DNA of 5,819 nt from Pedobacter sp. (GCA_030149995.1 JASLGV010000547.1:1-5819), one strand, 5' to 3'. Positions 1 through 5,819 are shown, numbered from the stretch's first letter. The notes: generated by a model from the letters alone, not told the origin. Program-made: numbers and translations.

Positions 1-284
1 CGGTCGTTTTCCAGCACTACATGTAAAATTACATTCTGATAAGCTGTATCAGATTGATGGTTGTGCTTAAACCAATCTGAAGCCTTCAGATGTATTTCTA
101 CGTTTCCACTCCAAACTGTATCGCTTATCTGTATTTTGGCCTGACTAAAATCCGGACCGGCATGCGTATTTAACAAACCCGGATGGATAATTTTCAAATT
201 TTCTCCACGGGCTGTTTTAAGCGCATTTAAATCAAATGCCCTAAACTGCCATACATAGGATAGAAAATCTTCTTTTACCTCCAT
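1..284 (-). CDS. DUF2851 family protein, N-terminal part (runs off left edge)
   Basis: Reading the minus strand from the ATG at 284-282 gives 94 uninterrupted codons to the window edge, so the C-terminal part is missing; family members are roughly 400 residues or more. The translation starts MEVKEDFLSYVWQFRAF and contains the blocks I associate with DUF2851: PGLLN (35-39), AGPDF (42-46), GNVEIHLKASDW (60-71) and NVILHVV (84-90), with conserved-looking histidines at 65, 74 and 76. The function of the family is unknown to me; the Asp/His-rich blocks might suggest metal binding, but that is inference. No signal peptide or membrane segment is visible in this part. It lies downstream of pyrF on the same strand, separated by 214 nt holding a terminator, so it probably has its own promoter, although I see no convincing one. 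No in-frame upstream ATG competes with the chosen start. Family assignment is by recalled motifs only. Confidence 0.8.
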   Translation of the reverse strand, partial: MEVKEDFLSYVWQFRAFDLNALKTARGENLKIIHPGLLNTHAGPDFSQAKIQISDTVWSGNVEIHLKASDWFKHNHQSDTAYQNVILHVVLEND

Positions 285-447
285 AAATGAAGATAATCAA
301 TTATTTACGGTTATCCTTTCCTTGTAAAGTGGATTGTAAAGCCTCCTACACAATCTAAAACGATGTAATAATTGTCCCCTTTAAGAATCAAGATGGAAAA
401 ATATAATGCTTGTAAACTAAACAATCCTTTCCAGGTGTAAATAAGAA

Positions 448-489
448 CGGCAAAAACACACCCCATCAAATGCAGGTATGTTTTTGCCG
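448..489 (-). terminator. Intrinsic terminator downstream of pyrF
   Basis: A perfect 11-bp stem pairs 448-458 (CGGCAAAAACA) with 479-489 (TGTTTTTGCCG). It extends by three more pairs (460-462 with 475-477) after one mismatch. The hairpin begins 9 nt past the pyrF stop codon on the minus strand and is followed in that direction by the T-rich TTCTTATTT. The opposite side has no T-run, so it acts for the minus strand. It should separate pyrF from the DUF2851 gene. Confidence 0.75.
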
Positions 490-498
490 GTTGTATAC

Positions 499-1329
499 TT
501 AAATCAGCTCTGCAGTCAGCAGAATCTGTTCCATTTCCTGTTGCAGCTTTAAAGCTTCGGCCCTTGCCTGCTCGGCAAAGTCAACTCCGTTGCCGGCATA
601 AATAATATTCCGGGCAGAATTAACCAATAAACCACACTGCTCATTCAGCCCATATTTGCATACTTCCTGTAAATCGCCACCCTGCGCACCCACGCCAGGT
701 ACCAACAGGAAATTATGCGGAGCAAGTTTCCGTACATCTGCAAAGCCACTTCCTCTGGTAGCCCCTACTACATACATAATCTGCTCGTCTGTAGCCCATT
801 GCGACGAAACTTTAATTACCTTTTCAAAAAGACGTTCTCCGCCAATTTGCTGTAATTGAAAATCTGCATGTCCGGCATTTGAAGTTAAGGCCAGCAGGAT
901 CACCCATTTATCTTTAAAATTAAGAAAAGGCAGTACCGAATCGCTGCCCATATAAGGAGCAACCGTTACCGCGTCAAAACTCATCTCAGAAGAAGCCTCC
1001 TTAAAAAAGGTCTCTGCATACATCGAAGAGGTATTGCCTATATCGCCACGTTTGGCATCGGCAATGGTAAAAATATCAGCAGGTATATATTTCCAGGTTT
1101 CGATCAGACTCTCCCAACCTTTTTTTCCATAACATTCGTAAAAAGCAGTATTGGGCTTATACGCTACGCAAAGATCTTTGGTTGCATCAATAATCTGCTT
1201 GTTAAATTCCAAAATCGGATTTTCATATTTCAACAGGTGAGCCGGAATCTTATCCAGCGAAGGATCGAGGCCTACACATAAAAATGAACGTTTCTTTTGT
1301 ATCTGTTCAAAAAGTTGTTGTTTGGTCAT
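499..1329 (-). CDS. pyrF: Orotidine 5'-phosphate decarboxylase
   Basis: This cytoplasmic enzyme decarboxylates OMP to UMP, the last step of de novo pyrimidine synthesis. The 276-residue product fits the long PyrF subfamily (about 270 residues) rather than the short E. coli type (about 245). Visible motifs are GLDP (20-23), YKPN with the conserved Lys58, the catalytic DAKRGD block (91-96, with Asp91, Lys93 and Asp96), [10 protein letters not shown] (121-130), VGATRG (188-193), the phosphate-binding PGVGAQGG (211-218) and NSAR (237-240). All expected active-site residues are present and the frame is intact. The start ATG at 1329-1327 gives the usual N-terminus just before the first beta strand (SFLCVGLDP). 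There is no Shine-Dalgarno sequence, as is normal in Bacteroidota. The gene is divergent from rho and ends 9 nt before a terminator, so it is probably monocistronic. A promoter-like element lies just upstream at 1338-1345. Confidence 0.97.
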   Translation of the reverse strand: MTKQQLFEQIQKKRSFLCVGLDPSLDKIPAHLLKYENPILEFNKQIIDATKDLCVAYKPNTAFYECYGKKGWESLIETWKYIPADIFTIADAKRGDIGNTSSMYAETFFKEASSEMSFDAVTVAPYMGSDSVLPFLNFKDKWVILLALTSNAGHADFQLQQIGGERLFEKVIKVSSQWATDEQIMYVVGATRGSGFADVRKLAPHNFLLVPGVGAQGGDLQEVCKYGLNEQCGLLVNSARNIIYAGNGVDFAEQARAEALKLQQEMEQILLTAELI

Positions 1330-1337
1330 ATAATCGG

Positions 1338-1366
1338 CATATTTGCTACAAATATGGCTATTTTAA
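1338..1366 (-). promoter_or_regulatory. Possible pyrF promoter with inverted repeat at the -7 box
   Basis: On the minus strand, CATATTTG (1356-1349) differs at one position from the Bacteroidota -7 consensus TAnnTTTG and lies about 20 nt upstream of the pyrF ATG. No good -33 TTG is found; the closest is a TTC about 18 nt further upstream. The same octamer occurs on the plus strand at 1338-1345, so 1338-1345 and 1349-1356 form a perfect 8-bp inverted repeat around CTA. This could be an operator overlapping the promoter, or chance in AT-rich DNA. Confidence 0.3.
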
Positions 1367-1711
1367 AGTTTTTAGAACGAGTATAACCACCCTATAATAA
1401 TCTTTTTTTTAAAAATATTTAATTTTTCTCTTGCAGAATACATTACAAATACATAGAATTGCAGCATAATTTCTCAACCGTTTATCTGAGCATCCCAGAA
1501 AAATCTATCAAAATTTGTTTTTTGTTATCTTTTTTAAGCATTTTGCTTGGTTCAGTCAATAAACACATTATGAAACCATCATGAGCCTCCTCACTTATTT
1601 AAAATGACCAACTCCTGATTGATTTATAACCCGTGAAAGAATTATACAACGAATGTAACCTGTACTTATTTTTTTTCTGCACCACCCATTAATTAGATCT
1701 GTACCGAATTA

Positions 1712-1730
1712 CAATTGTAGGCAACAATTG
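1712..1730 (+). promoter_or_regulatory. Inverted repeat upstream of rho
   Basis: CAATTGT (1712-1718) and ACAATTG (1724-1730) are perfect complements separated by five bases (AGGCA), ending 36 nt before the rho ATG. In RNA this would be a 7-bp, mainly A-U stem; in DNA it could be an operator half-site pair. No T-run follows it, so it is not a terminator. Its function is unproven. Confidence 0.3.
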
Positions 1731-1766
1731 ATAAGATAAAAATTTCCTGAAACATATATATTTCAA

Positions 1767-3449
1767 ATGTTTAGTAAAACAGAATTAAATGATAAACTCA
1801 CGGCTGAATTACGTGAACTTGCAAAAACCTATGGCATTGAAGGTGCTGACGGACTCAGAAAAATAGATCTGGTTGAAGTACTTTTACATCAGCAAGAAAT
1901 GTTAAATGCAGCCAGAGAACAACAAGATACCGATACAGAAGCACCTGTAGCAACGGCCCCCAAAGCAGAAAGCAAAGCCAAAAGTGCAAAGGCAGATAAA
2001 GCAGATAAAGAGCCTAAAGAAGCTAAAAATGTGGCAGAAACAGCAGAAAAACCTGTTAAAAAAAGAGCCCGTTTAAGTAAGGAAGAGGCACCTGTAGCCA
2101 AAAAGGAATCAGTCACCCTGTTTGATGAGCCGGTTAGACAGCCTATCGAAAAACCAGCAGCTGCTCCTAAGGAAGATGTAAAACCCATTTCTGCACTTAT
2201 TGAAGAAAGTGCCGAGGTTATTGCAAAACCTAAACCAGAACAAAAAGAAAAACAACCACGCGAAGAAAATCGCCAGAAACAACCTGGCGGTGGCAACCAC
2301 CATAAAAATGAAAACAGCTATTCGAATTTAGATTTCGATAATGTAATCACCAACGAGGGCGTTTTAGAAATTATGCCAGACGGATACGGCTTTTTACGCT
2401 CGGCAGATTATAACTACCTCACCTCCCCTGATGATATTTATGTATCTCAGTCGCAGATTAAACTTTTCGGCTTGAAAACCGGCGATACCGTTAAAGGAAG
2501 CATCCGCCCGCCAAAAGAAGGTGAAAAATATTTCCCGCTGGTAAGAGTAGAAACCATTAATGGCCGTATTCCTGCAGAGGTGCGCGACCGCGTTCCTTTT
2601 GATTACTTAACCCCGTTGTTTCCGACAGAAAGATTAAACCTCTTTACAGATACCAATAATTACTCTACACGTATTATGGATCTCTTTACCCCAATTGGTA
2701 AAGGCCAGCGTGGATTAATTGTGGCACAACCCAAAACAGGTAAAACCAACCTCTTAAAAGAGGTGGCCAATGCCATTGCCAAAAACCACCCGGAAGTATA
2801 TTTAATTATCTTATTGATTGATGAACGTCCAGAAGAGGTAACAGACATGGCACGCAGCGTACGTGCAGAAGTTATTGCCTCTACGTTCGATGAACCGGCA
2901 GAGCGCCACGTAAAAATTGCCAATATTGTTTTAGAAAAATCTAAACGTCTGGTAGAAAGCGGGCACGATGTGGTTATCCTTTTAGATTCCATTACCCGTT
3001 TAGCAAGAGCTTATAACACCACCGCTCCGGCCTCTGGTAAAATCTTATCAGGTGGTGTGGATGCAAATGCCCTGCACAAACCTAAACGTTTCTTTGGAGC
3101 AGCCCGTAACATTGAAAACGGTGGTTCTTTAACCATCCTCGCAACAGCTTTAACCGATACAGGTTCTAAAATGGATGAGGTAATTTTCGAAGAGTTTAAA
3201 GGTACCGGAAACATGGAACTTCAGTTAGACCGTAAATTATCAAACAAAAGAATCTTCCCGGCCATCGACATCACCGCTTCAAGTACGCGTAGAGATGATC
3301 TGTTACACGACAGAGATACTTTACAACGCGTTTGGATCTTACGTAACCACCTGGCAGATATGAACAGCCAGGAAGCGATGGAATTTGTTCAGGCTCAAAT
3401 TAAAGGAACAAAAAGCAACGAAGAATTTTTGATTTCAATGAACAGCTAA
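1767..3449 (+). CDS. rho: Transcription termination factor Rho with long N-terminal insert
   Basis: Hexameric RNA-dependent ATPase that loads on C-rich nascent RNA and releases RNA polymerase. Domains of the 560-residue product: Rho_N helical domain (about 3-45); a Lys/Glu/Ala/Pro-rich insert (about 48-186) absent from the 419-residue E. coli protein; the RNA-binding cold-shock fold (about 196-266) with the RNP1-like GYGFLR (206-211); and the ATPase core. The core shows Walker A QPKTGKT (321-327), the LIDERPEEV block with Glu353, Walker B in [16 protein letters not shown] with Asp407, the Q-loop [22 protein letters not shown] (427-448), the R-loop DTGSKMDE with Lys468, and Arg508 in SSTRRDDLL as the likely arginine finger. 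No key residue is missing. The ATG at 1767 gives a complete Rho_N domain and has no Shine-Dalgarno sequence. The long leader could support autoregulation (inference). A terminator follows, then pssA. Confidence 0.98.
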   Translation: MFSKTELNDKLTAELRELAKTYGIEGADGLRKIDLVEVLLHQQEMLNAAREQQDTDTEAPVATAPKAESKAKSAKADKADKEPKEAKNVAETAEKPVKKRARLSKEEAPVAKKESVTLFDEPVRQPIEKPAAAPKEDVKPISALIEESAEVIAKPKPEQKEKQPREENRQKQPGGGNHHKNENSYSNLDFDNVITNEGVLEIMPDGYGFLRSADYNYLTSPDDIYVSQSQIKLFGLKTGDTVKGSIRPPKEGEKYFPLVRVETINGRIPAEVRDRVPFDYLTPLFPTERLNLFTDTNNYSTRIMDLFTPIGKGQRGLIVAQPKTGKTNLLKEVANAIAKNHPEVYLIILLIDERPEEVTDMARSVRAEVIASTFDEPAERHVKIANIVLEKSKRLVESGHDVVILLDSITRLARAYNTTAPASGKILSGGVDANALHKPKRFFGAARNIENGGSLTILATALTDTGSKMDEVIFEEFKGTGNMELQLDRKLSNKRIFPAIDITASSTRRDDLLHDRDTLQRVWILRNHLADMNSQEAMEFVQAQIKGTKSNEEFLISMNS

Positions 3450-3465
3450 AATATTTGGCTGAATA

Positions 3466-3515
3466 AGGCGTAAAGTTTGCGGTTTTCTTTCCTGAATTCC
3501 CTTAACTTTACGCCT
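3466..3515 (+). terminator. Intrinsic terminator downstream of rho
   Basis: A perfect 12-bp stem pairs 3466-3477 (AGGCGTAAAGTT) with 3504-3515 (AACTTTACGCCT) and is followed by GAATTTTTATGG. It starts 16 nt after the rho stop codon. The 26-nt loop is long for an intrinsic terminator, so efficiency may be partial. The following gene, pssA, begins only 26 nt beyond the stem, so either readthrough or a promoter hidden in this region must serve it. Confidence 0.75.
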
Positions 3516-3541
3516 GAATTTTTATGGTTTAAATTTTCTTC

Positions 3542-4219
3542 ATGAAAAAACATATTCCAAATTTCATCACCTGTGCAAACCTTTTTTCCGGTTGTATTGG
3601 TATTGTATTTGCATTTAAAGGCAACCTGCAAATGGCGGCCTATTTCGTCATCCTATCCGGCATATTCGATTTTTTCGATGGCATGGCCGCACGCTTTTTA
3701 AGCGTAAAATCGTCTATAGGAAAGGAACTCGATTCTCTTGCAGATATGGTGAGCTTTGGATTTTTACCCGGTGTAATCATGTTTCAATTGCTACAGTTAA
3801 GTGATTACAGCTCCGAGTACCTGCCCTACCTGGGTTTTTTAATTACCATTTTCTCTGCGTTACGACTGGCTAAATTCAACATAGACGAAAGACAAACAGA
3901 AGATTTTATTGGGCTTAACACACCTATGAATACTTTATTTATCTGCTCGCTGGCATTTATAGCCAAAGATTATCCGCAAATTATTGGCTCCAGTTTGCTC
4001 TTAATCGGCATCACCGTACTCACCAGTTTCCTACTTGTAAGCGAAATCAGGATATTTTCCCTAAAATTTAGTGATCTGAGCTGGAAACACAATAAAATCA
4101 AGTTTATCTTTCTGATTTTATCTGCCATCCTCATTATTTTCCTGCAATTTGCAGCCATCCCCTTTGTATTGATTTTATACATAGGAATGTCCGTACTGCA
4201 TTTTCAGCAGATCAGATAA
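3542..4219 (+). CDS. pssA: CDP-diacylglycerol--serine O-phosphatidyltransferase (phosphatidylserine synthase)
   Basis: Membrane enzyme that joins CDP-diacylglycerol and serine to make phosphatidylserine, the precursor of phosphatidylethanolamine. The 225-residue protein carries the complete CDP-alcohol phosphatidyltransferase signature D-x2-DG-x2-AR-x8-G-x3-D-x3-D, with Asp43, Asp46, Gly47, Ala50, Arg51, Gly60, Asp64 and Asp68. SALRLAKFN (105-113) and GLNTP (124-128) match blocks typical of the integral-membrane (Bacillus-type) PssA rather than a phosphatidylglycerophosphate synthase. Hydrophobic segments at roughly 8-25, 31-45, 70-84, 95-109, 130-142, 148-167 and 185-219 fit a six- to eight-pass membrane protein. 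The ATG at 3542 gives the usual short N-terminus MKKHIPNFIT before the first helix. It follows rho on the same strand after a terminator. A decarboxylase partner (psd) is not in the window. Serine as the acceptor alcohol is inferred from family resemblance. Confidence 0.9.
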   Translation: MKKHIPNFITCANLFSGCIGIVFAFKGNLQMAAYFVILSGIFDFFDGMAARFLSVKSSIGKELDSLADMVSFGFLPGVIMFQLLQLSDYSSEYLPYLGFLITIFSALRLAKFNIDERQTEDFIGLNTPMNTLFICSLAFIAKDYPQIIGSSLLLIGITVLTSFLLVSEIRIFSLKFSDLSWKHNKIKFIFLILSAILIIFLQFAAIPFVLILYIGMSVLHFQQIR

Positions 4220-4232
4220 GGACCGTAAATAA

Positions 4233-4252
4233 TCAAAAAAACTCGTTTTTGA
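4233..4252. terminator. Weak bidirectional hairpin between convergent pssA and hpt genes
   Basis: TCAAAAA (4233-4239) pairs with TTTTTGA (4246-4252) in the 40-nt space between two convergent stop codons. The stem is nearly all A-T and short. On the minus strand the U-rich arm continues into GATTATTT, which suits termination of the hpt transcript better than that of pssA. Position is the main support; stability is poor. Confidence 0.35.
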
Positions 4253-4259
4253 CTTCGCT

Positions 4260-4634
4260 TTAACCCTTAGCCCGAAGGTCTTTTTTGGCTTCTTCCAGCT
4301 GCTCGTAAATTTGCTGAATAATTTCTTTCAGGTTCTTCAAATCAAACGGGATCTGCTCTACACCATTAACATGGCGCGCTTTATCCTCTATTGTTTGAAT
4401 AAAATCTTTTACATCATGCCGGCCTACATAACTAAATGTCGGTTTAATTTTATGTGCACAATTACCAACCTTATCCCAGTTTTGCGCTTCCAGGGCTTCT
4501 TCAAGCTCTGCCAGATAAATGGGCGTCTGTTCAATGAAGGTATCAAAGATTTCGACCATAAACTCGGGGTTATGGCCAACCATTTCTTTTAGATATGACA
4601 AATCCAGGGGATGATTATCATAATTTTCTTGCAT
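4260..4634 (-). CDS. Stand-alone Hpt (histidine phosphotransfer) domain protein
   Basis: A 124-residue, all-helical, single-domain protein of the Hpt family, which carries a phosphoryl group between response-regulator receiver domains in multistep phosphorelays. The phosphoacceptor is probably His61 in NCAHKIKPTFSYVG (58-71), which fits the AHxxK core with Lys64. Pro65 stands where many Hpt domains have Gly (AHxLKG). The preceding helices (MVEIFDTFIEQTPIYLAEL, about 26-44, and EEALEAQNWDKVG, 45-57) and the C-terminal amphipathic helices match the four-helix bundle. There is no signal peptide, membrane segment, kinase or receiver domain, so it should be cytosolic. The start is 17 nt after the folK stop on the same strand, suggesting cotranscription, with a 20-bp palindrome at the junction. 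No hybrid histidine kinase or response regulator is in view, so its partners are unknown. Confidence 0.85.
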   Translation of the reverse strand: MQENYDNHPLDLSYLKEMVGHNPEFMVEIFDTFIEQTPIYLAELEEALEAQNWDKVGNCAHKIKPTFSYVGRHDVKDFIQTIEDKARHVNGVEQIPFDLKNLKEIIQQIYEQLEEAKKDLRAKG

Positions 4635-4639
4635 ACAAC

Positions 4640-4659
4640 AAATCTAAATATTTAGATTT
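4640..4659. repeat. Perfect 20-bp palindrome at the folK-hpt junction
   Basis: AAATCTAAAT (4640-4649) is the exact reverse complement of ATTTAGATTT (4650-4659), with no spacer. It covers the last codons and stop of folK (stop at 4654-4652) and ends 5 nt before the hpt start codon at 4634. It could be a protein-binding site, or an RNA hairpin affecting hpt translation or folK mRNA decay. Only one of the ten base pairs is G-C, so RNA stability would be modest. Confidence 0.5.
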
Positions 4660-5146
4660 TCTTTACCGACAAATTATCTGTTAAATTTTGGGCGATCAAC
4701 GAAATTGTTGCATGCAACACCGGATGCACAACCAAAGGTGCGATTTCTGCCAGCGGAACCATCACAAATTTACGTTCCTGCATGTGTGGATGCGGAACCT
4801 GTAAACGTCCCGGTATATCGATAACTTCCGCTCCAAAAAGAATCAAATCAATGTCTATAATGCGTTCACCCCATTTTTCAATCCGTACCCGCCCCAGCTC
4901 TGCTTCAATACCCAATGCCTGATCGAGCAAGGCCAGGGGTGTTAAAGTAGTTTCTATTTGCAAAGCAAGATTTAAAAAAGCTGGCTGATCGGTTTTACCC
5001 CATGCAGCCGTTTCGTAAAAAGAAGAACGTGCCACTACCATGCCTGCACGCAATGCCAGCAACGCTATGGCCTGCTCCAAAACCGTTTGCCGGTCGCCCA
5101 AATTACTGCCCAGTAACAAATAAGCAGTTTTACTCTCTAATGCCAT
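4652..5146 (-). CDS. folK: 2-amino-4-hydroxy-6-hydroxymethyldihydropteridine diphosphokinase (HPPK)
   Basis: Cytoplasmic enzyme that transfers pyrophosphate from ATP to 6-hydroxymethyl-7,8-dihydropterin, giving the substrate for dihydropteroate synthase in folate synthesis. The 164-residue product has the normal length for a single-domain HPPK (about 160) and the usual motifs in order: YLLLGSNLGDR (9-19), SSFYETAAWG (41-50), QPAFLNLAL (54-62), ELGRVR (83-88), the signature KWGERIIDIDLI (91-102) with the Mg-binding aspartates 98 and 100, and VPHPHMQERKFVMVPLAEIAP (117-137). There is no FolB or FolP fusion. The ATG at 5146-5144 is used; the first strand begins a few residues later. It is divergent from sppA with 53 nt between the start codons, so the two promoters must be close together or overlap. 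The downstream hpt gene probably shares its transcript. Confidence 0.96.
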   Translation of the reverse strand: MALESKTAYLLLGSNLGDRQTVLEQAIALLALRAGMVVARSSFYETAAWGKTDQPAFLNLALQIETTLTPLALLDQALGIEAELGRVRIEKWGERIIDIDLILFGAEVIDIPGRLQVPHPHMQERKFVMVPLAEIAPLVVHPVLHATISLIAQNLTDNLSVKKI

Positions 5147-5199
5147 ATAATAAGCGTCATCAATTTTATATATTTACAAAATAAACTCTAAAACATTAA
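5147..5199. promoter_or_regulatory. Shared divergent promoter region of folK and sppA
   Basis: Only 53 AT-rich nucleotides separate the two start codons, so at least one promoter must lie here or in the neighbouring coding sequence. TATATTTA (about 5168-5176, plus strand) is one base off TAnnTTTG and TTATTTTG (minus strand, about 5177-5184) is also one off, but neither has a convincing -33 TTG at the right distance. The region is called from geometry rather than from a motif. Confidence 0.3.
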
Positions 5200-5819
5200 A
5201 TGAAAGAATTTTTTAAGTACATGTTTGCCTCTATGCTTGGATTTCTCCTCTCTATAGTGGTTATATTCATTGTTTGCTTCTTATTTGTTATTGCAATCGT
5301 TTCTTCTTTAGATACGGATAAAACCGTTGTCGTTAACAACAACAGTGTATTATTTTTAAATCTGGATCAGGCCGTTACAGAAAGAACACCCAAAAATCCT
5401 TTTGCCAACCTGCCTATTATTGGTGGTGATGAAAAGGCCGGCATTGGTCTGAACGATTTGCTTAAATCGTTGGAACGCGCAAAAACCGACGATAACATTA
5501 AATGTATTTACCTGAATGTAAGCAGTCCGAATGCTGGTTTTGCTACCCTGCGCGAGGTAAGAAATGCTTTGATCGATTTTAAAAAATCGCATAAAAAAAT
5601 TATTGCCTACAGCGAGGTGTATACCCAGGGAGCTTACTATTTGGCATCAGTTGCCGATAAGGTATACTTAAATCCCGAAGGTGCTTTAGAATTTAAAGGT
5701 TTTAGCTCTGAACTTACCTTTTTTAAAGGAACTTTAGAAAAAGTGGGGGTAGAAATGCAGGTTATCCGTGTTGGAAATTACAAAAGCGCTGTAGAACCGT
5801 TCATTTTAGATAAAATGAG
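5200..5819 (+). CDS. sppA: Signal peptide peptidase SppA, N-terminal part (runs off right edge)
   Basis: The ATG at 5200-5202 opens 206 uninterrupted codons to the window edge. SppA is a membrane-anchored serine protease that degrades cleaved signal peptides and other membrane peptides; the long form is about 600 residues, so roughly two thirds is missing. The start MKEFFKYMFASMLGF leads into one hydrophobic segment (about 13-35), as expected for the N-terminal anchor. Family blocks follow: LLKSLERAKTDDNIKCIYL (87-105), LREVRNALIDFKKSHKKIIAY (117-137), YTQGAYYLASVADKVYLNPEG (141-161) and VGNYKSAVEPF (191-201). Lys195 in the last block corresponds to the catalytic lysine (Lys209) of E. coli SppA; the nucleophilic serine lies in the C-terminal half, outside the window. 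The early repeat module plus lysine indicates the long two-module type. It is divergent from folK; the spacer is AT-rich without a clear promoter. Confidence 0.93.
   Translation, partial: MKEFFKYMFASMLGFLLSIVVIFIVCFLFVIAIVSSLDTDKTVVVNNNSVLFLNLDQAVTERTPKNPFANLPIIGGDEKAGIGLNDLLKSLERAKTDDNIKCIYLNVSSPNAGFATLREVRNALIDFKKSHKKIIAYSEVYTQGAYYLASVADKVYLNPEGALEFKGFSSELTFFKGTLEKVGVEMQVIRVGNYKSAVEPFILDKM

Larger units (their letters stand above)
1330..1766. other. Divergent pyrF-rho spacer and probable rho leader (437 bp, no gene)
   Basis: No ORF of convincing length or composition occupies this stretch. The pyrF-proximal end is very AT-rich and holds the candidate pyrF promoter. The rho-proximal 200 nt contain three overlapping mini-ORFs (1570-1618), a C-rich and G-poor segment (about 1571-1690), an 8-nt T-run (1669-1676) and an inverted repeat at 1712-1730. 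I find no good match to TTTG-N(17-20)-TAnnTTTG on the plus strand, so the rho promoter position and leader length are unknown. A small AAGCA/TGCTT hairpin at 1536-1548 is preceded rather than followed by T's and is not a terminator. Confidence 0.6.

Noticed and set aside
393..440. 15-codon plus-strand ORF (MEKYNACKLNNPFQV)
   Set aside because: Too short, no supporting promoter or conserved context, and opposite to the flanking genes.
311..466. 51-codon minus-strand ORF (starts MGCVFAVLIY) between pyrF and the DUF2851 gene
   Set aside because: Its ATG sits in the loop of the pyrF terminator and its 5' part runs through the hairpin arm. The translation matches no family I recognise, and a run this long is plausible by chance in AT-rich DNA.
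1536..1548. AAGCA-TTT-TGCTT hairpin in the rho leader as an attenuator
   Set aside because: The T-run precedes the hairpin instead of following it, and a 5-bp stem is too weak; no terminator logic on either strand.
1889..2303. Minus-strand ORFs of 135 and 64 codons antisense to the 5' part of rho
   Set aside because: They lie opposite the Lys/Glu/Ala-rich insert of rho. Their Ser/Ala/Phe/Leu-rich translations are the reverse-strand image of that codon composition, not real proteins.
2660..3214. Minus-strand ORFs antisense to the rho ATPase core
   Set aside because: Complete overlap with a highly conserved coding region, and no recognisable product.
3446..3631. 61-codon minus-strand ORF across the rho-pssA junction
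   Set aside because: It crosses the rho terminator and the pssA start antisense, with no recognisable product.
4311..4592. 93-codon plus-strand ORF opposite hpt
   Set aside because: It lies wholly antisense to the Hpt gene, whose translation shows a clear family motif.
5002..5184. 60-codon plus-strand ORF opposite the folK start
   Set aside because: Antisense to the conserved N-terminal HPPK motifs and overlapping the promoter region; no recognisable product.
1..5819. Mobile element, CRISPR array, tRNA/rRNA, toxin-antitoxin or defence system
   Set aside because: No spaced direct repeats, no transposase-, integrase- or nuclease-like translation and no tRNA-like fold seen. The gene content is ordinary core metabolism and information processing, so I do not claim a new system here.

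Overview
The window looks like a housekeeping stretch of a Bacteroidota chromosome, most likely a Pedobacter-like member of the Sphingobacteriaceae. Four things point there: a DUF2851 protein (a family I know mainly from Bacteroidota), a Rho factor with a long low-complexity insert typical of that phylum, AT-rich gene starts without Shine-Dalgarno sequences, and generally AT-rich DNA. The genus is inference; no rRNA or other marker is present.

Layout, left to right. Minus strand: the N-terminal 94 codons of a DUF2851 protein run off the left edge (1-284). Upstream of it in transcription order is pyrF (499-1329), followed by a hairpin terminator at 448-489. A 437-bp divergent spacer (1330-1766) then separates pyrF from plus-strand rho (1767-3449). 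It contains a C-rich, G-poor stretch, three overlapping mini-ORFs and small inverted repeats. A 12-bp-stem terminator follows rho, and pssA (phosphatidylserine synthase, 3542-4219) starts 26 nt beyond that stem. A minus-strand pair converges on pssA: folK (4652-5146) followed 17 nt later by a stand-alone Hpt protein (4260-4634), with a perfect 20-bp palindrome over their junction. Divergent from folK, across 53 bp, is the start of sppA (from 5200), which runs off the right edge.

The genes are not one pathway. They cover pyrimidine synthesis (pyrF), transcription termination (rho), phospholipid synthesis (pssA), folate synthesis (folK), phosphorelay signalling (Hpt) and membrane proteolysis (sppA). 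I see no mobile element, CRISPR array, RNA gene, toxin-antitoxin or defence module, and no sign of horizontal transfer. The points worth a second look are regulatory or structural: the rho leader, the disordered insert in Rho, the palindrome between folK and hpt, and the Hpt protein encoded behind a folate gene with no kinase nearby.
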